DNA of 64,000 bases from Aromatoleum toluolicum (GCF_012911005.2 NZ_WTVS01000018.1:1-64000); one strand, 5' to 3'; positions 1 to 8,136 are shown, counted from the first letter of the stretch. The notes: generated by a model from the sequence alone, not told the origin. Numbers and translations: made by a program.

Positions 1-264
1 CATCTCGCGGCTCGTCGTCCGCGACCAGTCCGACACGAAGCGACCCGACTCGAGCCGCTTGGCCCAGATGCAAAACCCGCTGCGGTCCCAGTACAACACC
101 TTCATCTGGGTCGCGCGCCGGTTGATGAACACGAACAGATGCCCCGACAACGGATCCTGTCCCACGCCGTGGCGCGCCAGCGCATACAAGCCGTCGAAGG
201 ATTTGCGCATGTCGACCGGGCGCCCGTACAGATGCACCCGCACCGCGCCTTCGGGAAAGAACAT
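1..264 (-). CDS. tnpB: IS66 family accessory protein TnpB (partial, runs off window)
   Basis: Translation from the ATG at 264 reads MFFPEGAVRVHLYGRPVDMR and continues through KSFDGLYALARH, PLSGHLFVFINRR and MKVLYWDRSGFCIWAKRLE. These are the conserved stretches of the IS66 Orf2/TnpB family (usually about 115 residues). 88 residues are visible before the window edge. The start codon overlaps the tnpA stop (TGATG), the translational coupling usual for IS66. The exact function of TnpB in transposition is not established in general; it is needed by several IS66 members. Confidence 0.9.
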   Translation of the reverse strand, partial: MFFPEGAVRVHLYGRPVDMRKSFDGLYALARHGVGQDPLSGHLFVFINRRATQMKVLYWDRSGFCIWAKRLESGRFVSDWSRTTSREM

Positions 265-569
265 CAGCCGCGCACCAGGTGCAGCACCACGCCGTCACCC
301 AGGTCAAGCTTCAACTCCCAGCGCGAAGCGCCGCCCGAACCCAGCACTCCCAGATCGACGAACGCCTCTTGCCGAGCCGGCCCCACCGCGACGGCCTTGC
401 CGCACACCGGCCCGACGATCGCACGCCAGCGCTGAAAGCTCGAGACGCTGATCGACTCGTGCGCGCAAAATGCCGCCACGCTCAGCCCGCTCGAACCGTG
501 CCGGGCGAACACCTCCTGCCACTCCTCTCGGCTGCGCCGGCGCCATTTGCGCTTGAGCACCCCTGCCAT
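264..569 (-). CDS. tnpA: IS66 family accessory protein TnpA
   Basis: This is a 101-residue protein beginning MAGVLKRKWRRRSREEW. The N-terminal half has the helix-turn-helix-like pattern SREEWQEVFARHGSSGLSV followed by FCAHESISVSSFQRW, typical of IS66 OrfA. I chose the ATG at 569 because GGAGGG lies eight bases upstream; an in-frame ATG at 584 is an alternative. It overlaps tnpB. The role is a DNA-binding accessory to the transposase encoded outside the window. Confidence 0.85.
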   Translation of the reverse strand: MAGVLKRKWRRRSREEWQEVFARHGSSGLSVAAFCAHESISVSSFQRWRAIVGPVCGKAVAVGPARQEAFVDLGVLGSGGASRWELKLDLGDGVVLHLVRG

Positions 570-666
570 GAACGATCCCTCCATTGTTGACCCTGGAGGC
601 AATTGTCCACGTCGATCACGTGCCCTGGAATAACGCCGGTCAGTTACCGCTTACGGCGCCAAGCTG

Positions 667-1914
667 TTGCGCTTTGCCGACTTCCCCACTCCCGAGGTGC
701 TGGGCCCCGATGCCAGCGAGGAAGCGATCAAGGACCTGATCGAGCGCCACGGCTCGGTGTTCGTCAAGCCGGTGTTCAAGGGCGGCGTCGGCAAGAAGGG
801 CAAGGCGGGCCTGATCGGCCGCGCGAAGGACCTGAAGACCGCGCTCGCCGAGAAGGAGCGGCTGTACTTCGTCGAGCATCGGCACGGCAATCAGGTCTCG
901 AAGGCCAACGGCGTGACCTTCGAGGCGGCGGTGCCGGCCGAGCACGAGGTGTATTTCTCGATCACCGACGCGACGCAGTTCCGCGCGCCGACGATGACGT
1001 TGACGCATTGCGGCGGGATGGACATCGAGGAGCTCGATCCGTCGAAGATCGCGCGCATCCCCTTCGATCCGCTGACCGGCCTGAAGGCCTTCGTCGTCGC
1101 GAATGCGCTCGCCGACATCGGCGCGCCGAAGGAGATCATCTCGCCGCTGGTGCAGCAGCTGCCCAAACTGTGGGAGCTCTATCACGACTTCGGCATGACG
1201 ACCCTCGAATTGAACCCGATCCGGATGCGCGCCGATCGCCGCGGGCGACTGACGCCGGTCGCGTGCGACTTCAAGTGCGGCTTCGACCGCGACGACCCGC
1301 GCTGGCACCGACTGGACCTGCCGGCGCATCTTTTCGCCGCGGACTATTCGGACTTCGAGCAGGAGATCAACCAGCTCCGCACCCACCAAGGGCAGAGCGA
1401 CGTCTACGTGATCAACGAGCGCGGCACGATCCTCGCGCCGACCTTCGGCGGCGGGGCGAACTCGCTCGTGACCGAGATGCTCGGCGACGACGCGATCATC
1501 TCGTCGGACTTCGGCGGCAATCCGCCCTACGAGAAGATGAAGTCGGTCGCGGCGATCTGCTTCAAGCACTGGCTCGCGCAGTCGAACGTGCTGTTCGTGA
1601 TCGGCGGCAAGTCGAACAACACCGACATCTTCGAGACCTTCCGCGCGATCGCCGACGCCTTGCGCGAGCACTTCTCGCGTAACGGGCCGACGCCGCTCTA
1701 CGTCGTCGTCGGCCGCGGCGGACCGAACCTCGTGCGCGGCATGGGCGTGATGCGCGACACCTGCGAGGCGCTGGGGCTGCCCTACCGCCTGTTCGGCTTC
1801 GACTCGGCGATGAGCGAGGTCGTCGATTACGCGCGCGAAGTCAATGAATGGATGAAGACCGGGGGCCGCGATGCGATCGCGCGCAAGCTCGGTATCGCCC
1901 CCGTGGCGGCCTGA
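667..1914 (+). CDS. ATP-citrate lyase beta / succinyl-CoA synthetase beta-like ATP-grasp subunit, 5' end interrupted by IS66
   Basis: About 415 residues with the layout of ATP-citrate lyase beta and succinyl-CoA synthetase beta. The N-terminal ATP-grasp part contains FVKPVFKGGVGKKGKAGL, the central part has EVYFSITDATQFRAP and LTHCGGMDIEEL, and the C-terminal CoA-ligase part has FGGGANSLVTEM and VGRGGPNLVRG. The family forms an acyl-CoA from a carboxylic acid, CoA and ATP through a phosphohistidine on the partner subunit. The frame is open back to the IS66 boundary at 654 (residues AKLLRFADF), so only a few codons seem displaced. A TTG at 667 is the first possible start inside the remaining gene. 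The true start, ribosome site and promoter were probably lost. It pairs with the next gene, 27 bp downstream. The substrate is unknown. Confidence 0.75.
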   Translation: MRFADFPTPEVLGPDASEEAIKDLIERHGSVFVKPVFKGGVGKKGKAGLIGRAKDLKTALAEKERLYFVEHRHGNQVSKANGVTFEAAVPAEHEVYFSITDATQFRAPTMTLTHCGGMDIEELDPSKIARIPFDPLTGLKAFVVANALADIGAPKEIISPLVQQLPKLWELYHDFGMTTLELNPIRMRADRRGRLTPVACDFKCGFDRDDPRWHRLDLPAHLFAADYSDFEQEINQLRTHQGQSDVYVINERGTILAPTFGGGANSLVTEMLGDDAIISSDFGGNPPYEKMKSVAAICFKHWLAQSNVLFVIGGKSNNTDIFETFRAIADALREHFSRNGPTPLYVVVGRGGPNLVRGMGVMRDTCEALGLPYRLFGFDSAMSEVVDYAREVNEWMKTGGRDAIARKLGIAPVAA

Positions 1915-1941
1915 GCGCAGACAGAATTCAAGGAGACAGCC

Positions 1942-4647
1942 ATGTACCAGCAGGGTGTGGGCGAGTTCAAGTATTACGTGGGGATCAGTTCGCTGGCGCA
2001 GATTGCGACGCGGCATGACCGGGTGTGCGTGCTGAACATCCTCGGCGGCGAGTCGAGCGAGGTCACTCCGGTCGGCCACGCATGGTCGGGCGGCAACGTC
2101 GTGTTCGGCACCTCGCCGGGACGGCGCGGGCAGGTGCTGGAGACCGCGGCCGGCAACATCCCGGTCTATAACAGTGTGCGCGAGGGCCTCGACGACGGTC
2201 ACCGCTTCAATTGCGGCGTTGTGTACCTCCCGCCGTCGGCCGCGCGTGACGGCGTCGCGGAGCTGATCCGGGTGAATCCGGAGCTGAAGAAGATCTTCAT
2301 CATTACCGAAAAGATTGCCGTGCACGACGCGCGGGAAATCCGGGCGATGGGCCAGCAGCACGGCATCGACATCTTCGGCGCGAACTGCCTCGGCGTCGCG
2401 GATTCGTGGAACCAGGTGCGGATCGGCGGGGCGCTCGGCGGCGACAGCCCGTCCGACACGCTCAAGCCCGGCTCGATCGCGGTGCTGTCGAACTCCGGCG
2501 GCTTCACGACGACGATCGCGCAATACCTGCGCATGGCCGGCTGGGGTACGACGACGCTGGTGTCGAGCGGCAAGGACGTCTTCATCCATTACGCCGCGCC
2601 CGAGTTCGCCTTCGCGCTCGCGAACGACGCGCGCAGCAAGGCTGCGGTGCTGTACTGCGAGCCGGGCGGCTACTACGAGCGCGACGCGCAGTTCACGAAG
2701 CCGGTCGTCGCCTGCGTCGTCGGGCGCTGGAAGGCCAAGCTCACGCGCGCGGTCGGCCACGCCGGCGCGATGGCGGGCGGCGATGACGATGCGGGGGCGA
2801 AGGAACGCTGGTTCATGGAAAAGTTCGGCGTCGACGCGATCTACACGCCGGACAATCCGGTGTTCTCGCCGAAGGGCGCGGTCGTCACGAACATCGCCCA
2901 CATCCCGGCGGCGCTGACCGCGGTGATGCGCGCTAACGCGACGCTGCCGGACTTCGCGCCGGAAGGCACGATGGAACTCAAGCCGTGGTTCGGCGCGAAC
3001 ATGGGGATCGCGTTGCCGGAGAAGCTGGATCTGCCGGTCGTTGCCGCACCCGAGCCCTACCGCGCACAGATCGCCGCACTGGCGAAGCAGGTCGGCGCGG
3101 TATTCCCGCGCGAGCCGATGAAGGATACCTCGGGTGCGTCGAAGATGGACCCGAAGACGCAGGTGTCGAGCCTCAACGGCACGAGCGTGCTGGAGGCGGC
3201 GCGGCTGCCGCTGGAGGCGAACGTCGGGCTCGCGATGTTGCGCGAAGCGGGCGGCGAGAACGACCGCAAGCTCGTGAACGTCGCGCTCGCGGCCCATATG
3301 AACCTGCATGGCGACCCGGCGCTCGCCGCAGCGCAGGCGGCGCGGGAGGCTGGCAACGCACCGAATGCGGTGCTCGCCGCGGCGCTGTCGATCGTCGGGC
3401 CGAAGCGGGCGGAGCGGGCACGCGCGATCGTCGCGGCGCTCATCGAGCGTTTCCATGAGGCGGGCCTGCGCGACGCTCTCGATGAGGAGTTCGGCGTCGG
3501 GGGGCTCACGGAAGATGCTGCGCTCGCGGAGCTGGTGCTCGCCGGCGAACCCGATCCGCTGGCCGAGGCGATGCTCGCGGGCCTCGACGCCCGTGCGGCG
3601 CGCTCGGTGTTCGTGCGCTATCTGCGCAGTTTCGGGCGGCCGGTGAATGCGGACGCCGTGCTCGCGGCGGTGACGGCGACGCTCGCGTGGGGGCCGCTGA
3701 TGCGCAAACGGGTGTCGCGCCTCAGCGTCGAGACGCTGCCGTGGTGGATGAAACTCTTCGGCGCGCTGATCGGCGCCTCGGCCGATGCGGCCCAGCATCG
3801 GCCGGACGGCTTCTGCGGTATCGCGACCGCGACGCTGCTCGGCGAGGCCTCGATCACCGACGTCGCCTGCCGCGCGCTGCTCGGCCGCACGCCGGACGCG
3901 GCGGACCGCTTCGCGTTCCAGACGCTCGTCGGCATCCTGCTGACGAACGGCCCCGGCACGATCTCGGCGCAGGGCGCGAAAGGGGCGGTCTCGGCCGACG
4001 GCCCGGAGTCGCCGCAACGCGTGCAGCTCAACAAGGCGCTCGTCGGCTTCCTGACGCATACCGGCTACGCGCACGGCGGCAACGGCTTCGAGGGCGTGCA
4101 GTTCCTGATCGGGCAGTTCCGCGACACGGCGCTCGCCGATCCGGCAGACCCGGCGCACGGACTGGACCTGGCGGCGCTCGCGCGGGGCTACGCGGAGGAC
4201 TACGGTCGTTACAAGGCCGAAGCCAAAGCTTCGGGCAGCGCCGATCTGCAGAAGATCCCCGGCGTGAATCACCCGGTGTTCAAGGATCGCCCGGTCAACG
4301 TCGATCCGCGCGAAGCCTTCATCCGCGAGCTGATGGCCTCCCGCGGCGAAGCCAACGTGTTCCACGACTACTACCGGGCGCTCGTGCAGGCGCTCTTCGA
4401 TTCCGGGGTGTCGCGCACGGTGTACTGCGTGAACATCGACGCGGTGATCGCGGCGCTGCTGCTGAAGCTCACGTGGAAGCCGTGGCGCGCCGGGGAATTC
4501 GGCGAGACGGCGCTCGAATCGGCGGCCTTCACGGTGTTCCTGTACGCGCGGATGCTGGGCTGCGCCGCCGAGATCGACGACCACCTCAACCGCGGGCGCA
4601 ACATGGATACGCGTACCGCGGCGTCCGCTTGCCGCTTCGTCAGCTGA
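1942..4647 (+). CDS. ATP-citrate lyase alpha-like protein: CoA-binding/ligase domain fused to citrate synthase-like domain
   Basis: A 901-residue protein preceded by AAGGAGA. Residues about 1-330 are a CoA-binding and ligase module: NILGGESSEVTPVGHAWSGG, SIAVLSNSGGFTTTIAQYL, and the phosphohistidine motif AVGHAGAMAGG. The rest resembles the citrate synthase-like part of ATP-citrate lyase: GYAHGGNGFEGVQFL, KIPGVNHPVF and CVNIDAVIAALLL, in positions compatible with the His, His and Asp catalytic residues of citrate synthase. Between them lies a long, less conserved alpha-helical segment. Known lyases of this class cleave or form citryl-CoA. This protein is longer and diverged, so a related 3-hydroxy acid CoA thioester is possible. 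It forms a two-subunit enzyme with the upstream gene and may be silenced by the IS66 insertion. Confidence 0.75.
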   Translation: MYQQGVGEFKYYVGISSLAQIATRHDRVCVLNILGGESSEVTPVGHAWSGGNVVFGTSPGRRGQVLETAAGNIPVYNSVREGLDDGHRFNCGVVYLPPSAARDGVAELIRVNPELKKIFIITEKIAVHDAREIRAMGQQHGIDIFGANCLGVADSWNQVRIGGALGGDSPSDTLKPGSIAVLSNSGGFTTTIAQYLRMAGWGTTTLVSSGKDVFIHYAAPEFAFALANDARSKAAVLYCEPGGYYERDAQFTKPVVACVVGRWKAKLTRAVGHAGAMAGGDDDAGAKERWFMEKFGVDAIYTPDNPVFSPKGAVVTNIAHIPAALTAVMRANATLPDFAPEGTMELKPWFGANMGIALPEKLDLPVVAAPEPYRAQIAALAKQVGAVFPREPMKDTSGASKMDPKTQVSSLNGTSVLEAARLPLEANVGLAMLREAGGENDRKLVNVALAAHMNLHGDPALAAAQAAREAGNAPNAVLAAALSIVGPKRAERARAIVAALIERFHEAGLRDALDEEFGVGGLTEDAALAELVLAGEPDPLAEAMLAGLDARAARSVFVRYLRSFGRPVNADAVLAAVTATLAWGPLMRKRVSRLSVETLPWWMKLFGALIGASADAAQHRPDGFCGIATATLLGEASITDVACRALLGRTPDAADRFAFQTLVGILLTNGPGTISAQGAKGAVSADGPESPQRVQLNKALVGFLTHTGYAHGGNGFEGVQFLIGQFRDTALADPADPAHGLDLAALARGYAEDYGRYKAEAKASGSADLQKIPGVNHPVFKDRPVNVDPREAFIRELMASRGEANVFHDYYRALVQALFDSGVSRTVYCVNIDAVIAALLLKLTWKPWRAGEFGETALESAAFTVFLYARMLGCAAEIDDHLNRGRNMDTRTAASACRFVS

Positions 4648-4676
4648 CCACGCCATTCACATCAGGAGGCAACATC

Positions 4677-4787
4677 ATGAACCGTCGAGACCTCAGCTTT
4701 GCCGGTCTTGCCCTGGGGGCCACCGCCGTGCTGCCCCCGCCTGTCACTGCCCAATGTCCCGCTGCATCTGATCCAGCGCGGCAATAA
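4677..4787 (+). pseudogene. Remnant: signal peptide of a truncated exported protein
   Basis: The ATG at 4677 follows AGGAGGC at the correct spacing and starts MNRRDLSFAGLALGATAV, a twin-arginine-like or Sec signal sequence ending near VTAQ. From about 4733 the DNA is instead the start of a RAYT transposase in another frame, and this frame stops after 36 codons. A gene for an exported protein, likely cotranscribed with the ligase genes, was therefore cut off by the transposase-derived segment. The identity of the exported protein cannot be recovered. Confidence 0.65.
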
Positions 4788-5119
4788 CCGGCAAGCCTGC
4801 TTCTACGCAGACGAGGACTACCGTCGGTATCTCGACTGGCTCGACGAGTACGCGGCAACGACCGGTTGCCGCGTACTCGCTTACGTCCTCATGACCAATC
4901 ACGTTCACCTGCTCGTTTCGGCCCCACGGGCCGAGGCGCCGGGCGAAGTGATGAAGGCCCTCGGAACGCTACGTGCAGTACGTCAACCGGACTTACCAGC
5001 GCAGCGGCAGCCTCTGGGAGCTCGGCACAGCGCTTTTCGGCGCACAGGTGGCCGCCGCGCTGGGGCGCCGGGCCCAGCTGGGTAAAGCGGGGCCGACCAC
5101 GAAGAGCACCGCCGCCTGA
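4733..5119 (+). pseudogene. REP-associated tyrosine transposase (RAYT, Y1_Tnp) pseudogene
   Basis: The frame reads PRLSLPNVPLHLIQRGNNR, then ACFYADEDYRRYLDWL and YVLMTNHVHLLVS. The last contains the HVH metal-binding motif of the Y1/IS200-like transposase family, and the start is the canonical RAYT N-terminus. After LG near 4965 the frame shifts by one base; the sequence then continues as RYVQYVNRTYQRSGSLWE. From there it jumps to a C-terminal tail (QVAAALGRRAQLGKAGP). The central part, including the region with the catalytic tyrosine, is deleted. There is no intact start codon. Such proteins normally mobilise short REP palindromes. Confidence 0.8.
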
Positions 5120-5220
5120 ACCACAGATCGTTGTGTGAGTTTGCGCGCAATCGCAACCACTGAAAAACGTGGTCTGTCCGCCAATTCGTCCGCCAATTCG
5201 TCCGCCAATTCGTCCGCCGC
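5096..5220 (+). repeat. RAYT 3' tail repeat (copy 1) plus tandem 12-mer
   Basis: Bases 5096-5180 match 7295-7380 closely (shared GAAGAGCACCGCCGCCTGAA, then TTGTGTGAGTTTGCGCG), so the transposase tail and its flank exist twice. Immediately after, the 12-base unit CCGCCAATTCGT is repeated a little over three times (about 5178-5218). The interval from 5221 to 5541 holds no gene I can support. Confidence 0.7.
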
Positions 5221-5541
5221 CTCAGACCTCGGTGTGAGCTTGATGTTTTCGCATGTTTTCAAATGTTTAGTTTGCCACGGGCGCCAATGGCGCGTATCGT
5301 ACGCTTCGCGATTTCCAGCTAGTGTTGCTGTCTTGTTGGTCTAGTGTCCGCAGTTCTGCGGCGTCAATTCCCCATTCTCAGTTCGCCTTCTTGATCTCGC
5401 CTCACCCAGAGGCTATGCCCCGCATTATCAAGTAACGGCTTGGTCACCCCCGGCACGCAGTTTGTCTGCCCGCGCACTTCGTTGCGGCCTGGCCGCCACG
5501 GCAGTCAAGACCCGCCGTTTCAACACGACAAGGAACACACC

Positions 5542-5904
5542 ATGCGAAGCCCCATCCAGCGAACCGAACTCAGAACCTATTACTACACTCCCGTGCATTG
5601 CCCGTTCTGCGGCACGCGTGTCATGGGGGCCGACCCGGCTGATGAGACTCGCATTACCGCATGCGCTCATACCTTGTTCATCGCCCATGACACCGCTTTC
5701 GAATACCGCTCCGAGCGTTTCGACAGGCACCTCGATCTCGACGGTCTGACCGAGAAGGAGGTCGAGGAGCGTTGGAGCGGCGAGGAAGGCGGTGTCGACG
5801 GCTTCACCAACCAGGTCACACTGGCGGACGCGATCAAGGTTGCCGCCTACGCACCGGCCCCGTCCGCCTACGGCTCATATTACGGATTCGCTCCCACCGA
5901 ATGA
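5542..5904 (+). CDS. Small zinc-ribbon-like hypothetical protein
   Basis: A 120-residue protein starting MRSPIQRTELRTYYYTPVHC. I chose the ATG at 5542 because AGGAAC lies a few bases upstream. A CPFCG pair near residue 20 and a later Cys-Ala-His (ACAHTLF) suggest a single zinc-ribbon-like site. The middle is acidic (LTEKEVEERWSGEEGG) and the tail is rich in Ala, Pro and Tyr. There is no signal peptide or membrane segment. I do not recognise the family. It stands alone between RAYT remnants, and the function is unknown. Confidence 0.6.
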   Translation: MRSPIQRTELRTYYYTPVHCPFCGTRVMGADPADETRITACAHTLFIAHDTAFEYRSERFDRHLDLDGLTEKEVEERWSGEEGGVDGFTNQVTLADAIKVAAYAPAPSAYGSYYGFAPTE

Positions 5905-5984
5905 TCCGTGCCGTTTCAGCGGAATTCCGGCGGCGACCGTGCTTTTGCGCTAGCCGCTCATTGCGCGAGTGACGAACCCGGCGC

Positions 5985-6098
5985 CGCGGCAGCCTCCGGG
6001 AAGGACGCTACCGCTCCTGCCCAACGCAGTCTGACGGCTATCTCCTGGCCTGTCAGCGCTATATCGAGTTCAATCCCGTACGCGCCGGGACTCTCAGC
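5985..6098 (+). pseudogene. RAYT transposase internal fragment
   Basis: In one frame the DNA reads GRYRSCPTQSDGYLLACQRY followed by IEFNPVRAG. This is the RAYT segment around the catalytic tyrosine (YIE-NPVRAG), the part missing from the pseudogene at 4733-5119. Nothing of the N-terminal or C-terminal domain flanks it. It may be the piece removed from that copy by rearrangement, or a second degraded copy. Confidence 0.7.
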
Positions 6099-6338
6099 TC
6101 AAATGCCGAGAATCTTCATCGCCTTGGCCAGGGTGTCGACGGATTCTTGATGCTTGCCGGCCTTGTGCAAGGCTTCGCCGTCGGCGCGCAGCTGCTTGAC
6201 CTCACTCATTTGCGCATCGGTCAGCTTGGGGCTGGCGGTGAGGGCGGCGTCGATCTTCTTCATGTCGGCGGGGCAGTGGAGGGCCAGGGCGCTGCCGGAA
6301 AACAGCGCGGCGAGGGCCAGGATGACGAGCTTCTTCAT
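6099..6338 (-). CDS. Small secreted helical protein
   Basis: 79 residues, MKKLVILALAALFSGSALA as a clear Sec signal peptide, then a helical mature part (CPADMKKIDAALTASP, LTDAQMSEVKQLRADGEAL, SVDTLAKAMKILGI). The ATG at 6338 is preceded by AAGGAGG. The pattern is common in Rhodocyclales periplasmic proteins of unknown function. One Cys follows the signal (LHCPAD) without a lipobox. The gene runs opposite to the RAYT fragment and ends against it. Confidence 0.75.
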   Translation of the reverse strand: MKKLVILALAALFSGSALALHCPADMKKIDAALTASPKLTDAQMSEVKQLRADGEALHKAGKHQESVDTLAKAMKILGI

Positions 6339-6495
6339 GGAAACCTCCTTGGGGACAACGCGGACGGACATGCCTGCGTGTGAAGTGAACGCCTCGCCGT
6401 AGCGGTTTATTCCGCAGGGGGTCGTGCGGCTCGGCGTCAAGGGGGCGTCGCAGTCCGTCCTGCCGCAGACCCTTGGCTGTGCATAGCGGCTTTGC

Positions 6496-7080
6496 CTATT
6501 CCGCTTCCACGATAAAGTCCGTCCCGCCTCGCGGGCTCGGCATAAAGGTCACCCGGTAGCGTACCGCTTGCCCACATCGATCGACCGTCCAACGCTCGAC
6601 GTACTGCCTTGGCCGCCGGCTTCTCTCGATCAATTCGGTGTCGATGACTTTGTGGTCGGTACAGTCCGGGGCTTTCGCGCTGAAGAGCATGACGATGGTG
6701 CTCAGGACGGCTTTCTGCAGGGGTTGCGTTGCGCCGCTCTCGCCACCGACAGGAGTGCGCTCGCCGCGCCGGATCGCCTGCTGTTCGGCGTCCTGCCGCT
6801 GGTTCTTCAGCTCACCCTCCAGTTGTTGCTGACGCGCCTGGTGCCGCTCTCGAAACGCGTCCGCCTTCTCCCTCCAGCTTTCGGTCGGCAAACGATTCTC
6901 GGTTTCGGGCGATGCCGGGGGCCGTTCCGATTCAATCTCAAGGGGCTGACTCTTGGAATTCTTCAACGGCGTATCTGAATACTGGGTCACGCCCTGCTCA
7001 TCGACCCACTTGTAGATGGTGGCTCCGGCCGTCGCGACTGCGATCAAAAGGATCTTCAGGATCGTCAGGTTGTTCCGCAT
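6496..7080 (-). CDS. DUF4124-domain exported or membrane-anchored protein
   Basis: 194 residues. A hydrophobic N-terminal segment (LTILKILLIAVATAGATIY) is followed at once by the DUF4124 signature YKWVDEQGVTQYSDTP. A charged coiled region rich in Gln and Arg follows (residues about 60-110). The last 80 residues contain two cysteines (DCTD, DRCGQ) in a small globular domain. The ATG at 7080 gives the best membrane start, although its ribosome site is weak and the frame is open further upstream. DUF4124 proteins are envelope proteins of uncertain role. Confidence 0.75.
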   Translation of the reverse strand: MRNNLTILKILLIAVATAGATIYKWVDEQGVTQYSDTPLKNSKSQPLEIESERPPASPETENRLPTESWREKADAFRERHQARQQQLEGELKNQRQDAEQQAIRRGERTPVGGESGATQPLQKAVLSTIVMLFSAKAPDCTDHKVIDTELIERSRRPRQYVERWTVDRCGQAVRYRVTFMPSPRGGTDFIVEAE

Positions 7081-7245
7081 TGGCGCCCTCGTTGCAATCG
7101 TCATGTCGCATCCACTCGCAACGCCGAGGTCTGCTCGAACGAGTGCGGCGGGCCATTGCATGCCAGATGCAATCATTGCCATTGACATACTAGAAGCCCG
7201 AACTCGGCCTTACAAGTAACGTCTGACAGGTCGATCGCCGGCGGT

Positions 7246-7404
7246 CTCGGGGCAATAGGGGACAGACCACGTTTTTCGGACAATAGAGGACAGACCACGA
7301 CGAAGAGCACCGCCGCCTGAACCAAAGATCTTTGTGTGAGTTTGCGCGAAATCACAGCCTCTGAAGAACGTGTTCTTGCCCCCACTTCGTCCAATTTGTC
7401 CCCG
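7246..7404. repeat. REP-like repeats with RAYT 3' tail (copy 2)
   Basis: GGGGACAGACCACG-type words occur at about 7257 and 7287, followed by a second copy (7295-7380) of the RAYT tail and flank also present at 5096-5180. The stretch ends in TCCAATTTGTCCCCGG, the inverse of the leading motif. It is a non-coding remnant of a RAYT/REP mobile unit directly upstream of the channel gene. No gene is seen in 7081-7446. Confidence 0.65.
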
Positions 7405-7446
7405 GACTGAGTGCCTGAGTGCGACACTGTCAGCATCCAGCACGAG

Positions 7447-8136
7447 ATGCCGAAAGTGCCGATGACCACCCGCCTCGCAACGTCCCCCGTCAAGCATCCG
7501 TCTGCCGCGCTCCTGTGTGTCCAAATCCTGGGCATCCTCCTTTATCCACTGATGGAAGACACGTCGGCGGAGCGTGCATTGTTCGGCGTCATCGGCCTGC
7601 TTGTGCTCGGTGCGGCGCTGTATGTCGTGAAGCGCGGTCCCTGGCTGACAGGCTTCGGCGTCGTGCTCGCCCTCCCGGTGGTCGTTCTTTCCATATGGCT
7701 GGCGTTCGACTTCGATCCCCGCAGAATGGTCCTCATGGCCGCGTTCGAGGCTGTGTTCTACTTCTACGCAGCGGGCAGCTTGATCGCCTACATGTTCGAG
7801 GATGACGTCGCATCGGTCGACGAGCTGTTCGCCGCGGGGGCGACGTTCACCCTGCTCGCGTGGGCATTCGCCTACGCCTATGTGGTGTGTCAGACCCTGC
7901 TGCCGGGTAGTTTCGGTGCCCTCGTGGCCTCGGACGACCCGCGCACGTGGATGGAGCTGCTCTTCTTGAGCTTCACGACGCTGTCCGGCGTCGGACTCGG
8001 CGACATCGTGCCTCTCCTGCCGATGGCCCGTGCCCTCGTCATGATCGAGGAATTCACGGGCGTGATGTATCTCGCCCTGGTCGTGTCACGGTTGGTTGCA
8101 CTGTCAGTGACAACCCGAACGGCGCGGGGAAAATAG
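7447..8136 (+). CDS. Potassium-channel-like membrane protein (two-pore-helix ion channel family)
   Basis: About 229 residues. Hydrophobic segments include ALLCVQILGILLYPL, ALFGVIGLLVLGAALYV, TGFGVVLALPVVVLSIWLAF and AFEAVFYFYAAGSLIAYMF. An outer helix, a pore helix with the filter TLSGVGLGDIVP, and a last helix (VMYLALVVSRLVALSV) follow. The filter diverges from TVGYGD but keeps the Gly-x-Gly-Asp end, so cation selectivity is plausible but unproven. Two ATGs (7447, 7462) can serve as start; I list the first. No ligand-binding domain is seen. REP-like repeats flank the gene on both sides. Confidence 0.7.
   Translation: MPKVPMTTRLATSPVKHPSAALLCVQILGILLYPLMEDTSAERALFGVIGLLVLGAALYVVKRGPWLTGFGVVLALPVVVLSIWLAFDFDPRRMVLMAAFEAVFYFYAAGSLIAYMFEDDVASVDELFAAGATFTLLAWAFAYAYVVCQTLLPGSFGALVASDDPRTWMELLFLSFTTLSGVGLGDIVPLLPMARALVMIEEFTGVMYLALVVSRLVALSVTTRTARGK

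Larger units (their letters stand above)
1..654 (-). mobile_element. IS66-family insertion sequence, partial (one end)
   Basis: Two overlapping minus-strand genes have the order and content of IS66 orfA-orfB (tnpA, tnpB). The third gene (tnpC, DDE transposase) would lie left of the window. The likely terminal end is at 654: read on the minus strand from there the sequence begins GTAAGCGGTAAC, and IS66 ends typically begin GTAAGCG. Beyond 654 the neighbouring ligase reading frame starts immediately, so the element sits at or in the first codons of that gene. The other end and the target duplication (usually 8 bp in IS66) cannot be seen. Confidence 0.8.

Noticed and set aside
640-4656. 1338-codon minus-strand frame opposite the ligase genes
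   Set aside because: It is a shadow frame caused by high GC content: arginine-, alanine- and histidine-rich, no known domain, fully overlapped by clearly conserved plus-strand genes.
5178-5218. Short repeats considered as a CRISPR array
   Set aside because: The units are contiguous 12-mers without spacers and no cas gene is near.
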